From Tepidiforma bonchosmolovskayae (GTDB lineage Bacteria; Chloroflexota; Dehalococcoidia; Tepidiformales; Tepidiformaceae): 64,000 bases of DNA. Under the pieces are notes generated by a model. The model was not told the origin of the DNA. It made no database searches and was given only the letters and a program-made list of their open reading frames with translations. Of this stretch, positions 1-8,936 are shown one piece after another. Position 1 is the stretch's first letter, and each line of letters opens with the position of its first letter. Both the position numbers and the translations under genes were made by a program. The stretch spans positions 248,001 through 312,000 of the forward strand of contig NZ_CP042829.1 in NCBI RefSeq assembly GCF_008838325.1, read 5' to 3'.

Positions 1-853
1 CGAGGCGGACGGGTTCGATGCCGAGACGGGCGAGCTCCGCGGCAGGGCCGATGCCGGAGCGGAGCAGGATAGCCGGCGAATGGATCGCGCCGGCGCTGAG
101 GACGATGAGCCGGCCGCGCAGGGTCTCGACCGCGCCATCGCGTTCGACCTCGACTCCCACCGCCCGGCGGCCCTCGAAGAGGACCCGGCGGGTGAGCGCG
201 AGCGGGAGGATGCGGAAGTTCGGACGGGCGCGGGCAGGCGCCAGGTAGCCGATTGCGGTGGAGATGCGCAGCCTGCCGATTTTGTTCATCGGGTGGGGGC
301 CGGCGCCCCAGGAATCGGGCGCGTTGGCGTCGTCGCAGCGGGGATAGCCGAGCTCGTCGGCGGTTTCGAGCCACGCCTGGTGGACCTTCGTGAGTTCGTC
401 CCAGCGGTAGCGGCGGATGGTGATCGGTCCGGCGTCGCCGTGGTAGGGGCGGTCGCCGAAATCGAGGTCGCGCTCGAGGCGCCGAAACGCGGGAAGCACC
501 TTCTCCCAGGCCCATTCGGGATTGCCGGCGGCGGCCCAGCCGTCGTAGTCCTCGGGGACTCCGCGAAGGGCGATCGTGGTATTGACGGCGCTGGAGCCGC
601 CGGTCACGCGCCCGCGAGGGAAGGGCTGACTTCGCCCGGCGACGGTCGGCTGGTAGGTGAGGCCCCAGTCGTGGGCGGTGTAGGAGTTGTTGTGGCTGTT
701 GACGAGGTCGAACGGGAGCCGGGAGAGGTCCGGGTAATCGGGACCGGCCTCGATCAGGAGCACCGAACGGCGCGGGTCTTCGGCGGCGCGGGCGGCGATG
801 ACGGCCCCGGACGAGCCGGCGCCGACGACGATGATATCGAAGGGTTCATCCAT
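1..853 (-). CDS. GMC-family flavin oxidoreductase, N-terminal half (runs off the left edge)
   Basis: FAD-dependent oxidation of an alcohol or similar substrate is the family role; the substrate cannot be told. The reading frame opens at an ATG preceded by GGAGG and stays open to the window edge, so about 284 residues are visible out of the usual 500-560. Residues 6-16 form the Rossmann FAD motif (DIIVVGAGSSG), and residues 79-90 (RGRVTGGSSAVN) match the GMC signature. The catalytic His/Asn region lies outside the window. It is divergent from the CoA ligase pair on its right, about 100 bp between start codons. The family call is firm. Confidence 0.87.
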   Translation of the reverse strand, partial: MDEPFDIIVVGAGSSGAVIAARAAEDPRRSVLLIEAGPDYPDLSRLPFDLVNSHNNSYTAHDWGLTYQPTVAGRSQPFPRGRVTGGSSAVNTTIALRGVPEDYDGWAAAGNPEWAWEKVLPAFRRLERDLDFGDRPYHGDAGPITIRRYRWDELTKVHQAWLETADELGYPRCDDANAPDSWGAGPHPMNKIGRLRISTAIGYLAPARARPNFRILPLALTRRVLFEGRRAVGVEVERDGAVETLRGRLIVLSAGAIHSPAILLRSGIGPAAELARLGIEPVRL

Positions 854-951
854 GGCGGCCTCCTCGGCGAGGGACTGTACCGGCCGGGCGGGTGGGATGC
901 ACGGACCGGTTCCCGTACAATCCGCACACCATCCGTTTCCGCGAGGCGTTC

Positions 952-1650
952 ATGTCGTTCGAATCCGTGCTGGCGCAGGCGCGCGCCGAGGGGCGCACCC
1001 TGCTGACCGAAGTTGAGGCGAAGTCGCTGCTGGAGGAGGCGGGCGTGCCGGTGGCCACCACGACGCTGGCCCGCACCCGCGAGGAGGCCCAGGAGCAGGC
1101 CGAACGGCTTGGGTACCCGGTGGTGCTGAAGGTCGTCTCGCCAGACATCGCCCACAAGTCGGACGTCGGCGGCGTGAAGCTGAACCTGGCCAGCCGTGAA
1201 GCTGTCGGCCAGGCCTTCGATGAGATTCTCGCGAGCGCGGCCCAGGCTGTCCCCGGGGCGCGCATCACCGGGGTGGCGGTCCAGCACATGGCGCCCCAGG
1301 GCACCGAGGTGATCGTCGGCATGACGACTGACCCGCAATTCGGGCCGGTCATGATGTTCGGGCTGGGCGGCATCATGGTCGAAGTGCTGAAGGATGTCTC
1401 CTTCCGGCTGGTGCCGCTCGAGGAGAAGGATGCGCGGGAGATGATCGACGAGATCAAAGGGCGCCCGGTGCTTTCCGGGGTGCGCGGGCAGCCGCCGGCC
1501 GACATCGATGCGCTGACCCGGACGATCCTGAAGGTCTCGGAGTTCGTCGAGCAGCACCCGGAGGTGAAGGAGCTGGACCTCAACCCGGTGTTCGCCTACC
1601 CGGACGGGGCGCTCGCGGTGGACGCCCGCATCATCATCGGCGAGGCATAG
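952..1650 (+). CDS. ADP-forming acyl/acetate-CoA ligase, ATP-grasp (beta-type) subunit
   Basis: ATP-grasp subunit of an NDP-forming acyl-CoA synthetase, which interconverts acyl-CoA plus ADP and Pi with acid plus CoA and ATP. The 232-residue protein carries the conserved SPDIAHKSDVGGV segment at residues 63-75, whose His68 is the phospho-relay residue of this family, and ends in the metal/nucleotide-binding ELDLNPV motif near residue 210. ATG 952 is chosen because homology begins there; in-frame codons upstream look unrelated. The partner alpha subunit starts 31 bp downstream on the same strand, so the two should form one enzyme. The acyl substrate (acetate, propionate, aryl acid) is not readable. 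Confidence 0.88.
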   Translation: MSFESVLAQARAEGRTLLTEVEAKSLLEEAGVPVATTTLARTREEAQEQAERLGYPVVLKVVSPDIAHKSDVGGVKLNLASREAVGQAFDEILASAAQAVPGARITGVAVQHMAPQGTEVIVGMTTDPQFGPVMMFGLGGIMVEVLKDVSFRLVPLEEKDAREMIDEIKGRPVLSGVRGQPPADIDALTRTILKVSEFVEQHPEVKELDLNPVFAYPDGALAVDARIIIGEA

Positions 1651-1681
1651 GCAGGCAGGGGCCTGCCGGGAGGGCAGCAGC

Positions 1682-3136
1682 ATGGCGGTTCCGGGGCACC
1701 GGCTCGACCGGATGTTCAACCCGAAGGTCGTGGCCGTGATTGGCGATAAGGGGCCGGGCTACATGTGGCTCCACAACAACCTGCCGCTCAAGGAGCGCGG
1801 CGGTCGACTCTATTCGGTCCAGCTGGATGAGAAGGAGATCCCCGGGATTGAGGCGCTCGGGGTGCAGAACTTCAAATCGGTGCTGGAGGTCCCGGAGCCG
1901 ATTGACTATGCACTCGTCGCGGTTCCGCGGCAGGTTTCGCCGTACGTCTTGAAGGACCTCATCGCTGCAGGGGCGGGCGGCGCCGGGTTCTTCACCTCGG
2001 GGTTTGCCGAGACGGGCGAAGAGCTTGGCATCCGGCTCCAGGAGCAGCTGGCGAGCATGGCGCGGGAAGCCGGTTTCAACCTGGTTGGGCCGAACTGCAT
2101 GGGCCTCTACCTGCCGAAGGCCGGGGTGCGGTTCAACGTCGACGCGCCGGTCACCGACGCGGGCGAAATCGGCTTCCTGAGCCAGTCGGGGACCCACGGA
2201 ATTATGTTCAGTTTGGTGGCGGCGGCGAACGGGATGTACATCAGCAAGTGCGCCTCGTTCGGGAACGCCATCGTGCTCGATGTCTCGGATTACCTCGAGT
2301 ACCTGATGCTCGACGACGAGACAAAGGTCATCGGGATGTACGTCGAGGGGGTGAAGGACGGCCGGCGGTTCTTCGCGACGCTGAAGGAGGCTTGCCGGCG
2401 GAAGCCGGTGGTGGTCTGGAAGGGCGGACAGACGGAGGCCGGCGCCCGGGCGACGATGTCGCACACGGGCTCGCTGGCCGCGCCGCAGGCGGTGTGGGAC
2501 GGGATGATGCGCCAGTGCGGGGCCATCACCACGAACAACCTCGACGAGACGATTGATGCGATGAAGATGCTGCTGCGGTCGAAGACGCCGCGTGGCGACG
2601 GCATGGCGCTGCTGGCGCAGACCGGCGGTCAGTCCGTTTCGATGACCGACGCGTTCGCGAAGGCGGGCCTTCGGGTGCCGCGATTCACCGACGCCACGTA
2701 CGCCGCGCTCGGGGAGTTCTTCAACATCGTCGGGGGGAGCTACCAGAACCCGCTGGATATGGCCGGGACGATCCAGGGGAACATGGAGACGCTCGACCGC
2801 ATCCTGCGGATTGTGGATGCCGATCCGAACGTCGACGGCATGGCGATGGAGCTCTCGGCGCTGTTCGCCGCCCGGCAATGGAAAGCGAAGCCGGAGACGC
2901 TGGACCGCACGATCGCGACGCTGGCAGACCACATGGCACGCTCGGAGAAGCCGTTTGTGGCAGTGCTCCACCCGGCCCACGAAGCGGAGTACGTGGCGAG
3001 CATCATGCCGAAGTTCAACGACGCAGGCGTGCCGGTCTTCCAGAGCTTCGAGCGTGCGGCGGCTGCGTACCGCCGGGCGCTCGACTTCGCGCGAAGGCAG
3101 GGGCCGTCAGCTGTCGCCAGTTCCGCCGAGGTTTGA
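1682..3136 (+). CDS. ADP-forming acyl/acetate-CoA ligase, CoA-binding (alpha-type) subunit
   Basis: 484-residue partner of the preceding ATP-grasp gene. Residues about 10-145 are a Rossmann CoA-binding domain, 150-300 a succinyl-CoA-ligase-like domain, and the remainder the linking CoA-ligase domain of ADP-forming acetyl-CoA synthetases. The phosphorylated catalytic His is His261 in MSHTGSLAAP. The order beta then alpha, with separate polypeptides, differs from the fused protein found in many bacteria. The last 30 bp overlap the end of the convergent response-regulator gene. RBS GGAGGG precedes the ATG. Family firm, substrate unknown. Confidence 0.88.
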   Translation: MAVPGHRLDRMFNPKVVAVIGDKGPGYMWLHNNLPLKERGGRLYSVQLDEKEIPGIEALGVQNFKSVLEVPEPIDYALVAVPRQVSPYVLKDLIAAGAGGAGFFTSGFAETGEELGIRLQEQLASMAREAGFNLVGPNCMGLYLPKAGVRFNVDAPVTDAGEIGFLSQSGTHGIMFSLVAAANGMYISKCASFGNAIVLDVSDYLEYLMLDDETKVIGMYVEGVKDGRRFFATLKEACRRKPVVVWKGGQTEAGARATMSHTGSLAAPQAVWDGMMRQCGAITTNNLDETIDAMKMLLRSKTPRGDGMALLAQTGGQSVSMTDAFAKAGLRVPRFTDATYAALGEFFNIVGGSYQNPLDMAGTIQGNMETLDRILRIVDADPNVDGMAMELSALFAARQWKAKPETLDRTIATLADHMARSEKPFVAVLHPAHEAEYVASIMPKFNDAGVPVFQSFERAAAAYRRALDFARRQGPSAVASSAEV

Positions 3137-3865
3137 GAGGCTCCGCTCGGCTTCGTCGACGCTTTCGAGCTTCACAATCCCGCGCTTGAGGGCGTAGCGG
3201 ATCAGGTCGGTGCGGGACCGCGCCTTGAGCTTTTCCATGATGTGGGCCTTGTGCGCCTCGACCGTCTTCACGCTGACGACCAGCTCATCGGCAATCTGCT
3301 GGTTGGTGCGCCCCTCGGCGATGAGCTGGAGCACTTCGCGCTCGCGGGGCGTAAGGGTGTCGAGCGAGCTCTTCCGCTCGGGCCGGCGGGCCTGGAGCTG
3401 AAGCTCGGCGATATCGAACCCCTCGGAGAGGGCTGCGGAGTAGTACTGGTTGCCCCGGTGGACGGTCTGGATCGCAAGGATGAGCTCGGAGACGTCGGAG
3501 TTCTTGACGAGGTAGCCGGAGGCGCCGGCACGGATGGCGCCGGTGATTTGCTCTTCATCGACAAAGCCGGAGAGGATGACCACCTTCGTTGACGCCGATG
3601 CGCGCCTGACCTGGCGGGTCGCTTCGATACCGTTCAGCCCAGGCATGACAACGTCCATCAGGACGACGTCGGGGCGAAGCCGCTCGACAGCGAGGAGCGC
3701 TTCGCGGCCGTTTTCGCAATCGGCGACGACTTCGATGCCGGGGTGCGCTTCCAGCAGCATGCGGAGGCCCTGCCGGATGACGGCATGGTCATCGACGACG
3801 AGCACGCGTACAGGCCGCGAACCGCCGGCGGGGCTCCCCCTCCCGGTCGAGCGGTTGGTGCTCAT
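3107..3865 (-). CDS. NarL/LuxR-family response regulator
   Basis: Two-component transcription factor of 252 residues. The receiver domain (about 19-135) has acidic residues Asp25/26, phospho-acceptor Asp71 in LMDVVMP, Ser99 and Lys121; a LuxR-type helix-turn-helix (about 178-235) contains LTPREREVLQLIAEG and SVKTVEAHKAHI. The ATG at 3865 has GGAG 8 nt upstream; the longer frame upstream is low-complexity read-through of the maf region. It lies 50 bp after maf on the same strand. No histidine kinase is in the window, so the cognate sensor is elsewhere. The 3' end overlaps the CoA ligase gene tail to tail. Confidence 0.9.
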   Translation of the reverse strand: MSTNRSTGRGSPAGGSRPVRVLVVDDHAVIRQGLRMLLEAHPGIEVVADCENGREALLAVERLRPDVVLMDVVMPGLNGIEATRQVRRASASTKVVILSGFVDEEQITGAIRAGASGYLVKNSDVSELILAIQTVHRGNQYYSAALSEGFDIAELQLQARRPERKSSLDTLTPREREVLQLIAEGRTNQQIADELVVSVKTVEAHKAHIMEKLKARSRTDLIRYALKRGIVKLESVDEAERSLSNLGGTGDS

Positions 3866-3915
3866 GCGGGCGACTCCTTCGGGGCGGGAATACGCCCCGG
3901 GTGCAAAGCGCCAGT

Positions 3916-4566
3916 CTACTCCGTCTGTGTTGCCTGCCAAGGGGGCACAGCAGCGGGCCGGGCCGGACAGTCGGCGCAGCGGTCGAAGCGGCGGGTTGGC
4001 GGTGCGGGTGCGCAGCCGAAGAGGTCGAGGAGGCGGTACAGGGTCCAAAGGGGGAGGCCCATGACACCGCAGTAGCAGCCTTCGAGGCGGGCAACGGGCC
4101 GGACGTCCTCATGCTGGATGGCGTAGCCGCCGGCCTTGTCGAGGGTGCGGCCGGACGCTGCGTAGGCCTGGACGACGTCGTCGGGGAGGTCGGCCATGAA
4201 GACGGTCGAGATTTCGTGGTCGATGGCGGTGCCTTCGGGCGCTGCGACGGCGACGGCGGTGACGACCTGGTGAGGCCGGCCCCGGAGTTCGCGGAGCATG
4301 GCGACGGCTTCGGCGGTATCGGCGGGCTTGGCGTAGAGGTGCAGGCCGCGAAAGACGACGGTATCGCAGCCGATGACGACCGCATCGCGGTAGCGGCGGG
4401 CGACGGCCTCGGCCTTGGCGTACGCCAGCTGGCGGGCGCAATCGACAGCATCGCCGGCCAGGTCCTCGGCAATGTCGGCGGCATCGACGGTAAAGTCGTC
4501 GAGCAGGGCGGCAAGCAGCTCCCGGCGGCGCGGCGACGCGGACGCCAGGACGACGTTCCGGCTCAT
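3916..4566 (-). CDS. maf: Maf-family nucleotide pyrophosphatase
   Basis: House-cleaning pyrophosphatase acting on non-canonical or damaged nucleoside triphosphates (dTTP/UTP or m7GTP class by family). The 216-residue protein begins with the diagnostic SASPRRRELL loop (about residues 7-16) and has CDTVV and DKAGGYAIQ motifs. The ATG overlaps the stop of rlmD as ATGA, so the two are translationally coupled. After the Maf domain there is an extra tail of about 30 residues with cysteines in RCADC, which the catalytic domain does not require. Sub-class by substrate is not determined here. Confidence 0.9.
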   Translation of the reverse strand: MSRNVVLASASPRRRELLAALLDDFTVDAADIAEDLAGDAVDCARQLAYAKAEAVARRYRDAVVIGCDTVVFRGLHLYAKPADTAEAVAMLRELRGRPHQVVTAVAVAAPEGTAIDHEISTVFMADLPDDVVQAYAASGRTLDKAGGYAIQHEDVRPVARLEGCYCGVMGLPLWTLYRLLDLFGCAPAPPTRRFDRCADCPARPAAVPPWQATQTE

Positions 4567-5771
4567 GCGGCGGGCCACTCCAGCCGGCTGACGCATTCGA
4601 TGTGGCCGGTCTGGGGGAACATGTCGAGCGGGGTAACGTCGGTCAGGCGGTAGCCGCCATCGACGAGGACACGGAGGTCGCGGGCGAGGGTGGCCGGGTT
4701 GCACGAGACATAGACGACAACGCGCGGCCGGAAGGCAGTGATCGCTGCAAGGACCGGCGGGGCGCACCCCGGCCGGGGCGGGTCGAGGACGATGGCGTCG
4801 GGGTGGTCCTCGAACGCCGGGAGGATGTCCTCGACCTTGCCGATGCGGATGCGGGCGTTCTTCACGGGGCCGAGATTCACCTTCGCGTCGCGGGCGGCGC
4901 TGTTCGACTCCTCGATGGCGATCACCGAGTCGAAGCGGTCAGCGAAGATACGCGCAAAGGTGCCGACGCCGGCGAACGCATCCACCAGCAGGCGGCCCCG
5001 GGAGGGAAGGGCCTCGCCGACCAGGCGGACCATCTCTTCGGCCTGGGCGGTGTTGACCTGGAAAAACGCCGAGGCGCTGACGACGAAGTCGTGACCGGCG
5101 AGCCGCTCAAGATAGCTGGTTTGACCGGTGGGGAACGGGACGCCCGGGACCGCGGGGTTGACCAGGAACGAGCCGGTGGCTGCCGAGTGGCGGACCTGGA
5201 TTTGATGCAGACCAGCGCCGTGTCCCTGGAGCTGGGGGAGGATTTCGTTGACCCAGGGGTCGGCGATTGGGCAGTGCTCGACCTTCAGGAGGCCGTGACC
5301 GCGGCGGGAGATGAACCCGACATCGCCGAATTTCTTGCCGGTCGAGAAGCGGACGTGGTTGCGGTATCCCCAGGGTTCCCGCGCGCCGACGATGGGGCGC
5401 ACGACGTCGTCGTCGAGGCCGCCGATGCGCTGAAGCTGTTCCCGGACGACGGCCTCCTTCGCGCGGAGCTGGGCGGGGTAGGCCATGTGCTGGAGCTGGC
5501 AGCCGCCGCATTCGCCGAAGAGCGGGCAGCGGGGTTCGACCCGGTCGGGCGAGGGCGCGATAACGCGGGTGGTGACGGCCTCGAGGTAATCGGGGTACTC
5601 GCGTTCGACGACGGCTGCGACGAGTTCGCCCGGGGCTGCAAACCAGGTGAAGACGACCCGGCCATCGGGCGCGCGGGCGAGGGCAGCGCCGCCGAAGACG
5701 AGGCTTTCGGCACGCAACGTGAGCGTGGTCGGCTCCGGCGGTGTCTTCCAACGGTGACCGCGGCGAGGCAT
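4563..5771 (-). CDS. rlmD: RlmD/RumA-type 23S rRNA (uracil-5)-methyltransferase
   Basis: SAM-dependent m5U methyltransferase of the TrmA/RumA family, 402 residues. A short TRAM-like RNA-binding region lies at about 15-70. Cys82, Cys88 and Cys91 (CPLFGECGGC) plus a Cys near 167 supply the 4Fe-4S cluster ligands. The Rossmann methyltransferase part has VDAFAGVGTF, LDPPRPG and the catalytic Cys near residue 357 in SCNPATLARD, with the general-base Glu in HIECV near the end. Whether it modifies U1939, U747 or tRNA U54 cannot be decided from sequence alone. It heads the rlmD-maf-response regulator run. Confidence 0.87.
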   Translation of the reverse strand: MPRRGHRWKTPPEPTTLTLRAESLVFGGAALARAPDGRVVFTWFAAPGELVAAVVEREYPDYLEAVTTRVIAPSPDRVEPRCPLFGECGGCQLQHMAYPAQLRAKEAVVREQLQRIGGLDDDVVRPIVGAREPWGYRNHVRFSTGKKFGDVGFISRRGHGLLKVEHCPIADPWVNEILPQLQGHGAGLHQIQVRHSAATGSFLVNPAVPGVPFPTGQTSYLERLAGHDFVVSASAFFQVNTAQAEEMVRLVGEALPSRGRLLVDAFAGVGTFARIFADRFDSVIAIEESNSAARDAKVNLGPVKNARIRIGKVEDILPAFEDHPDAIVLDPPRPGCAPPVLAAITAFRPRVVVYVSCNPATLARDLRVLVDGGYRLTDVTPLDMFPQTGHIECVSRLEWPAA

Positions 5772-5853
5772 ATGGTCAGGGTAGGGGCCGCCGGGGACAC
5801 GCGCGAGGGCGGGCCGGGGCGGCGCCGGAGTGGCGCCGTGGCCGGTGCCGGCG

Positions 5854-5859
5854 TATGCT
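5854..5859 (+). promoter_or_regulatory. probable -10 box of tRNA-Val
   Basis: TATGCT lies 11 bp before the tRNA-Val 5' end, the right distance for a -10 element giving a short leader. A -35 at 17 bp (TGGCGC) is poor, so only the -10 is claimed. Confidence 0.4.
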
Positions 5860-5870
5860 ATCGGCAGCGT

Positions 5871-5947
5871 GGGCGGTTAGCTCAGATGGTTAGAGCGCTG
5901 CGTTGACATCGCAGAGGTCACTGGTTCGAATCCAGTATCGCCCACCA
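5871..5947 (+). tRNA. tRNA-Val (anticodon GAC)
   Basis: 77 nt including an encoded CCA. The acceptor stem GGGCGGT pairs with ATCGCCC, the T-arm reads GGTTCGAATCC, and the anticodon stem CTGCG/CGCAG encloses the loop TTGACAT, giving anticodon GAC (Val, codon GUC/GUU). It stands alone between rlmD and a secreted-protein gene and is followed by its own terminator hairpin. Confidence 0.97.
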
Positions 5948-5966
5948 GCCCACGCTCTCATCGCTT

Positions 5967-5993
5967 CGCCGGCGCCACACGCGCCGGCGTTTT
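5967..5993 (+). terminator. Rho-independent terminator of tRNA-Val
   Basis: Perfect 8-bp stem CGCCGGCG repeated in inverted orientation around a 7-nt loop (CCACACG), followed directly by TTTT, 20 bp after the tRNA 3' end. Confidence 0.8.
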
Positions 5994-6101
5994 GCTGAGC
6001 GGCGGCGGCCGCCCTGGGGCCCGGGCACCATCGGAGGGGTACGAGGTACGATGAGGCGTGCCCGGGGGCGCCTGACGGAGCGGCGCGGTAGACTCGGGGG
6101 C

Positions 6102-6896
6102 ATGCACCGGTTCGTTGTTCTGCTGATGCTCGCTGCAGTCATTGGCGCGCTCGCTGCGGCGCCCGGCGCGCCGTGGCGAACTGCCCGGGCCGAGGACGGC
6201 CCTGTTTCGATGGTGGTCGAGCCGCAGCTCGATGGCAGCCAGTTCGTCACCGTCGTGTTCCACGCGCTCGACCGGGACGGGTTCTGTCAGCCGCCCCCGG
6301 GCGCCGTCAGCCTGCACCCGGTCCTCAATATGCCGGTGGATTTCATCATCGAGGCGGGGGACGGGGTCATCATCGAGACCAGCTCGGGCGGGATTGCCCC
6401 GGGACGCCAGGCAACGGGCGTCCGCACCTTCTCGACTGCGGCGAACGCCGCGGCCGGGAGCCCGGTACGGAGCTTCCCGCCGCTGCGCGACGGCGTCGCC
6501 GATGAGTGCCAGGCGTGGGTGCGGATTTCGCAGAGCATTCCTGGCCCGCTCCGGGTGCTGGTCCTGGCGCCGGGCGACGGCGGCGGCCAGGTGGGCTGGG
6601 TGGCCGAGGCCGGCCGGGAGACCGCGACAACGGTGCCGCTCCAGTTCCGGTGGACGCTGGTGACCTGGACCGGCCCGGCGACAGCGCCCGCGCAGGCGCT
6701 CCAGGGCGTGAGCGGCGCGCAGGTGACCGCCATCTACGGATGGGAGACGGCGAGCCAGGCGTGGCTGGCGTACTTCCCGGCGGGGGCGAATGTGCCCGGG
6801 GCGAACACGCTCACGTCGCTCGAGCCGGGGAAGGCATACTGGGTCGCCATCGCAGGACCGGGAGGCGGCTCCTGGCGGATGCCCTCGGCCCGTTGA
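6102..6896 (+). CDS. secreted protein of unknown function
   Basis: 264 residues. I chose ATG 6102 because it opens a clear signal peptide: Arg at residue 3, a hydrophobic stretch to about residue 20, and an Ala-rich cleavage region before AEDGP. The frame upstream is Arg-rich and not convincing. The mature part is beta-rich with no recognised catalytic motif; two Cys (in the FCQPP and ADECQAW segments) could form a disulfide. The final 50 residues contain a Trp-rich repeat-like end (GWETASQAW, LEPGKAYWVAI) of a kind seen at the ends of surface proteins. Likely an extracytoplasmic binding or envelope protein; no function is claimed. Confidence 0.7.
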   Translation: MHRFVVLLMLAAVIGALAAAPGAPWRTARAEDGPVSMVVEPQLDGSQFVTVVFHALDRDGFCQPPPGAVSLHPVLNMPVDFIIEAGDGVIIETSSGGIAPGRQATGVRTFSTAANAAAGSPVRSFPPLRDGVADECQAWVRISQSIPGPLRVLVLAPGDGGGQVGWVAEAGRETATTVPLQFRWTLVTWTGPATAPAQALQGVSGAQVTAIYGWETASQAWLAYFPAGANVPGANTLTSLEPGKAYWVAIAGPGGGSWRMPSAR

Positions 6897-6953
6897 CGCT
6901 CGTGAGCGCCCGGAGGTAGCCTGCCCGGACGCCCTTGTGGGCCGGAGGTTTCC

Positions 6954-7367
6954 ATGCCCGGATACGGTGTGATTCCCGCGCTCCGGTTTCGCGACCTCGA
7001 GGAAGCGGTCCGGTTCTACGTCGATGTGCTCGGCTTCGAAATCCGGCGCGGAGACCTGGCGGAGGGCAATATCTCAGTACGCTTCGGCGCCGCGCAGCTG
7101 ATGCTGGAATCAGCAGCAGCAGAGTTCTACGGCACGGCGTACAACCAGGCGATCCGCCAGCGGGCAGGAACCGCGGGCCCGAACGCCCTTTACATCGAAG
7201 CGGAACAAATAGACACCCTGGCGCAACGGGCAGCCTCGGCAGGGGCGCGGATACTGGACCCGCTCGCTGAACGGCCGTGGGGACAGCGGGAGTTCACCGT
7301 GGAAGACCCGGCAGGGAACTGGCTGACGTTCTGGAAGTCCCTGGGCGGCGCGAATGGCGCGACCTAG
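6954..7367 (+). CDS. VOC-superfamily (glyoxalase/bleomycin-resistance-like) protein
   Basis: 137-residue single vicinal-oxygen-chelate domain: two beta-alpha-beta-beta-beta repeats, starting PALRFRDLEEAVRFYVDVLGFE and ending VEDPAGNWLTFWK, where the E-DPxGN-L-F pattern is typical. GGAGG precedes the ATG by about 5 nt. Small stand-alone VOC proteins include lyases, dioxygenases and drug-binding proteins, so the reaction is unknown. Its stop overlaps by 4 bp the stop of the convergent gene. Confidence 0.83.
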   Translation: MPGYGVIPALRFRDLEEAVRFYVDVLGFEIRRGDLAEGNISVRFGAAQLMLESAAAEFYGTAYNQAIRQRAGTAGPNALYIEAEQIDTLAQRAASAGARILDPLAERPWGQREFTVEDPAGNWLTFWKSLGGANGAT

Positions 7368-7747
7368 TCGAGCGCTTCCGGAAGTGACAGCCGGGCGAAG
7401 GCGAACTCGGCCTCCTGGCGTGCGGCGCGGGCGATCTCCCGGGTAAACCGCGCAAGGCGGGCGCGGTCGGCGAGCGCGTCGTCGGCGGCACGAAGAAGCT
7501 CCCACGCTTCGACGAGCACCGCCCGAAGGGATTGCTCAATTGCGCGGCCTGCCGGGAGGAGTTCCGGTTCGAGCACTCCGCCGGGTTCGAGTTCGCGCGC
7601 GAGCGTATCGAGACGGAACTCGATGGCGAGGGCGCAGTCGCGGACAGCTTCGCGGACGGCCCGGGGGTCGCGGGCCGATTCAAGCCGGCGCACGGCGCCG
7701 AGCAGCGAGTCGACGATGCGCGGGGCGGCAGATTCGGACGCAGCCAT
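7364..7747 (-). CDS. hypothetical alpha-helical protein
   Basis: 127 residues, almost wholly predicted helix, rich in Ala, Arg, Glu and Leu with heptad-like spacing; no signal peptide or membrane span. Not recognised. It follows sucD on the same strand but is separated by about 200 bp with no readable promoter consensus. It ends in a 4-bp tail-to-tail overlap with the VOC gene. The clean frame and charge pattern support a real gene, but shadow coding in this GC-rich DNA cannot be fully excluded. Confidence 0.55.
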   Translation of the reverse strand: MAASESAAPRIVDSLLGAVRRLESARDPRAVREAVRDCALAIEFRLDTLARELEPGGVLEPELLPAGRAIEQSLRAVLVEAWELLRAADDALADRARLARFTREIARAARQEAEFAFARLSLPEALD

Positions 7748-7945
7748 GGTGCCTCCTCGAAGACCGGAAGGCCCGGCCCCGGCGCCGGATAGGCCGGAGC
7801 GGGCCGGTACGGCGGGATGGCACGATGCTAGCCGACCGGGATGGCCAGCGTGTGAGCGGCAGGCGGCCGGCGGCGAAAACGTAACACAACTGGAACAAAC
7901 GGCCCCGTCGCGGGCGCCGCTTTCCGACGGAGAGCGCCGGAGACG

Positions 7946-8833
<888 letters not shown>

Positions 8834-8936
8834 GTGGCGAATTCCCGGGTGACGCGATTTCCGATTTCCGTCCGCGCGACGCGACGCCGGCTCAGGGTGG
8901 GTTCGGATGCCCGGGAAAGCATACCGACTGCCGCTG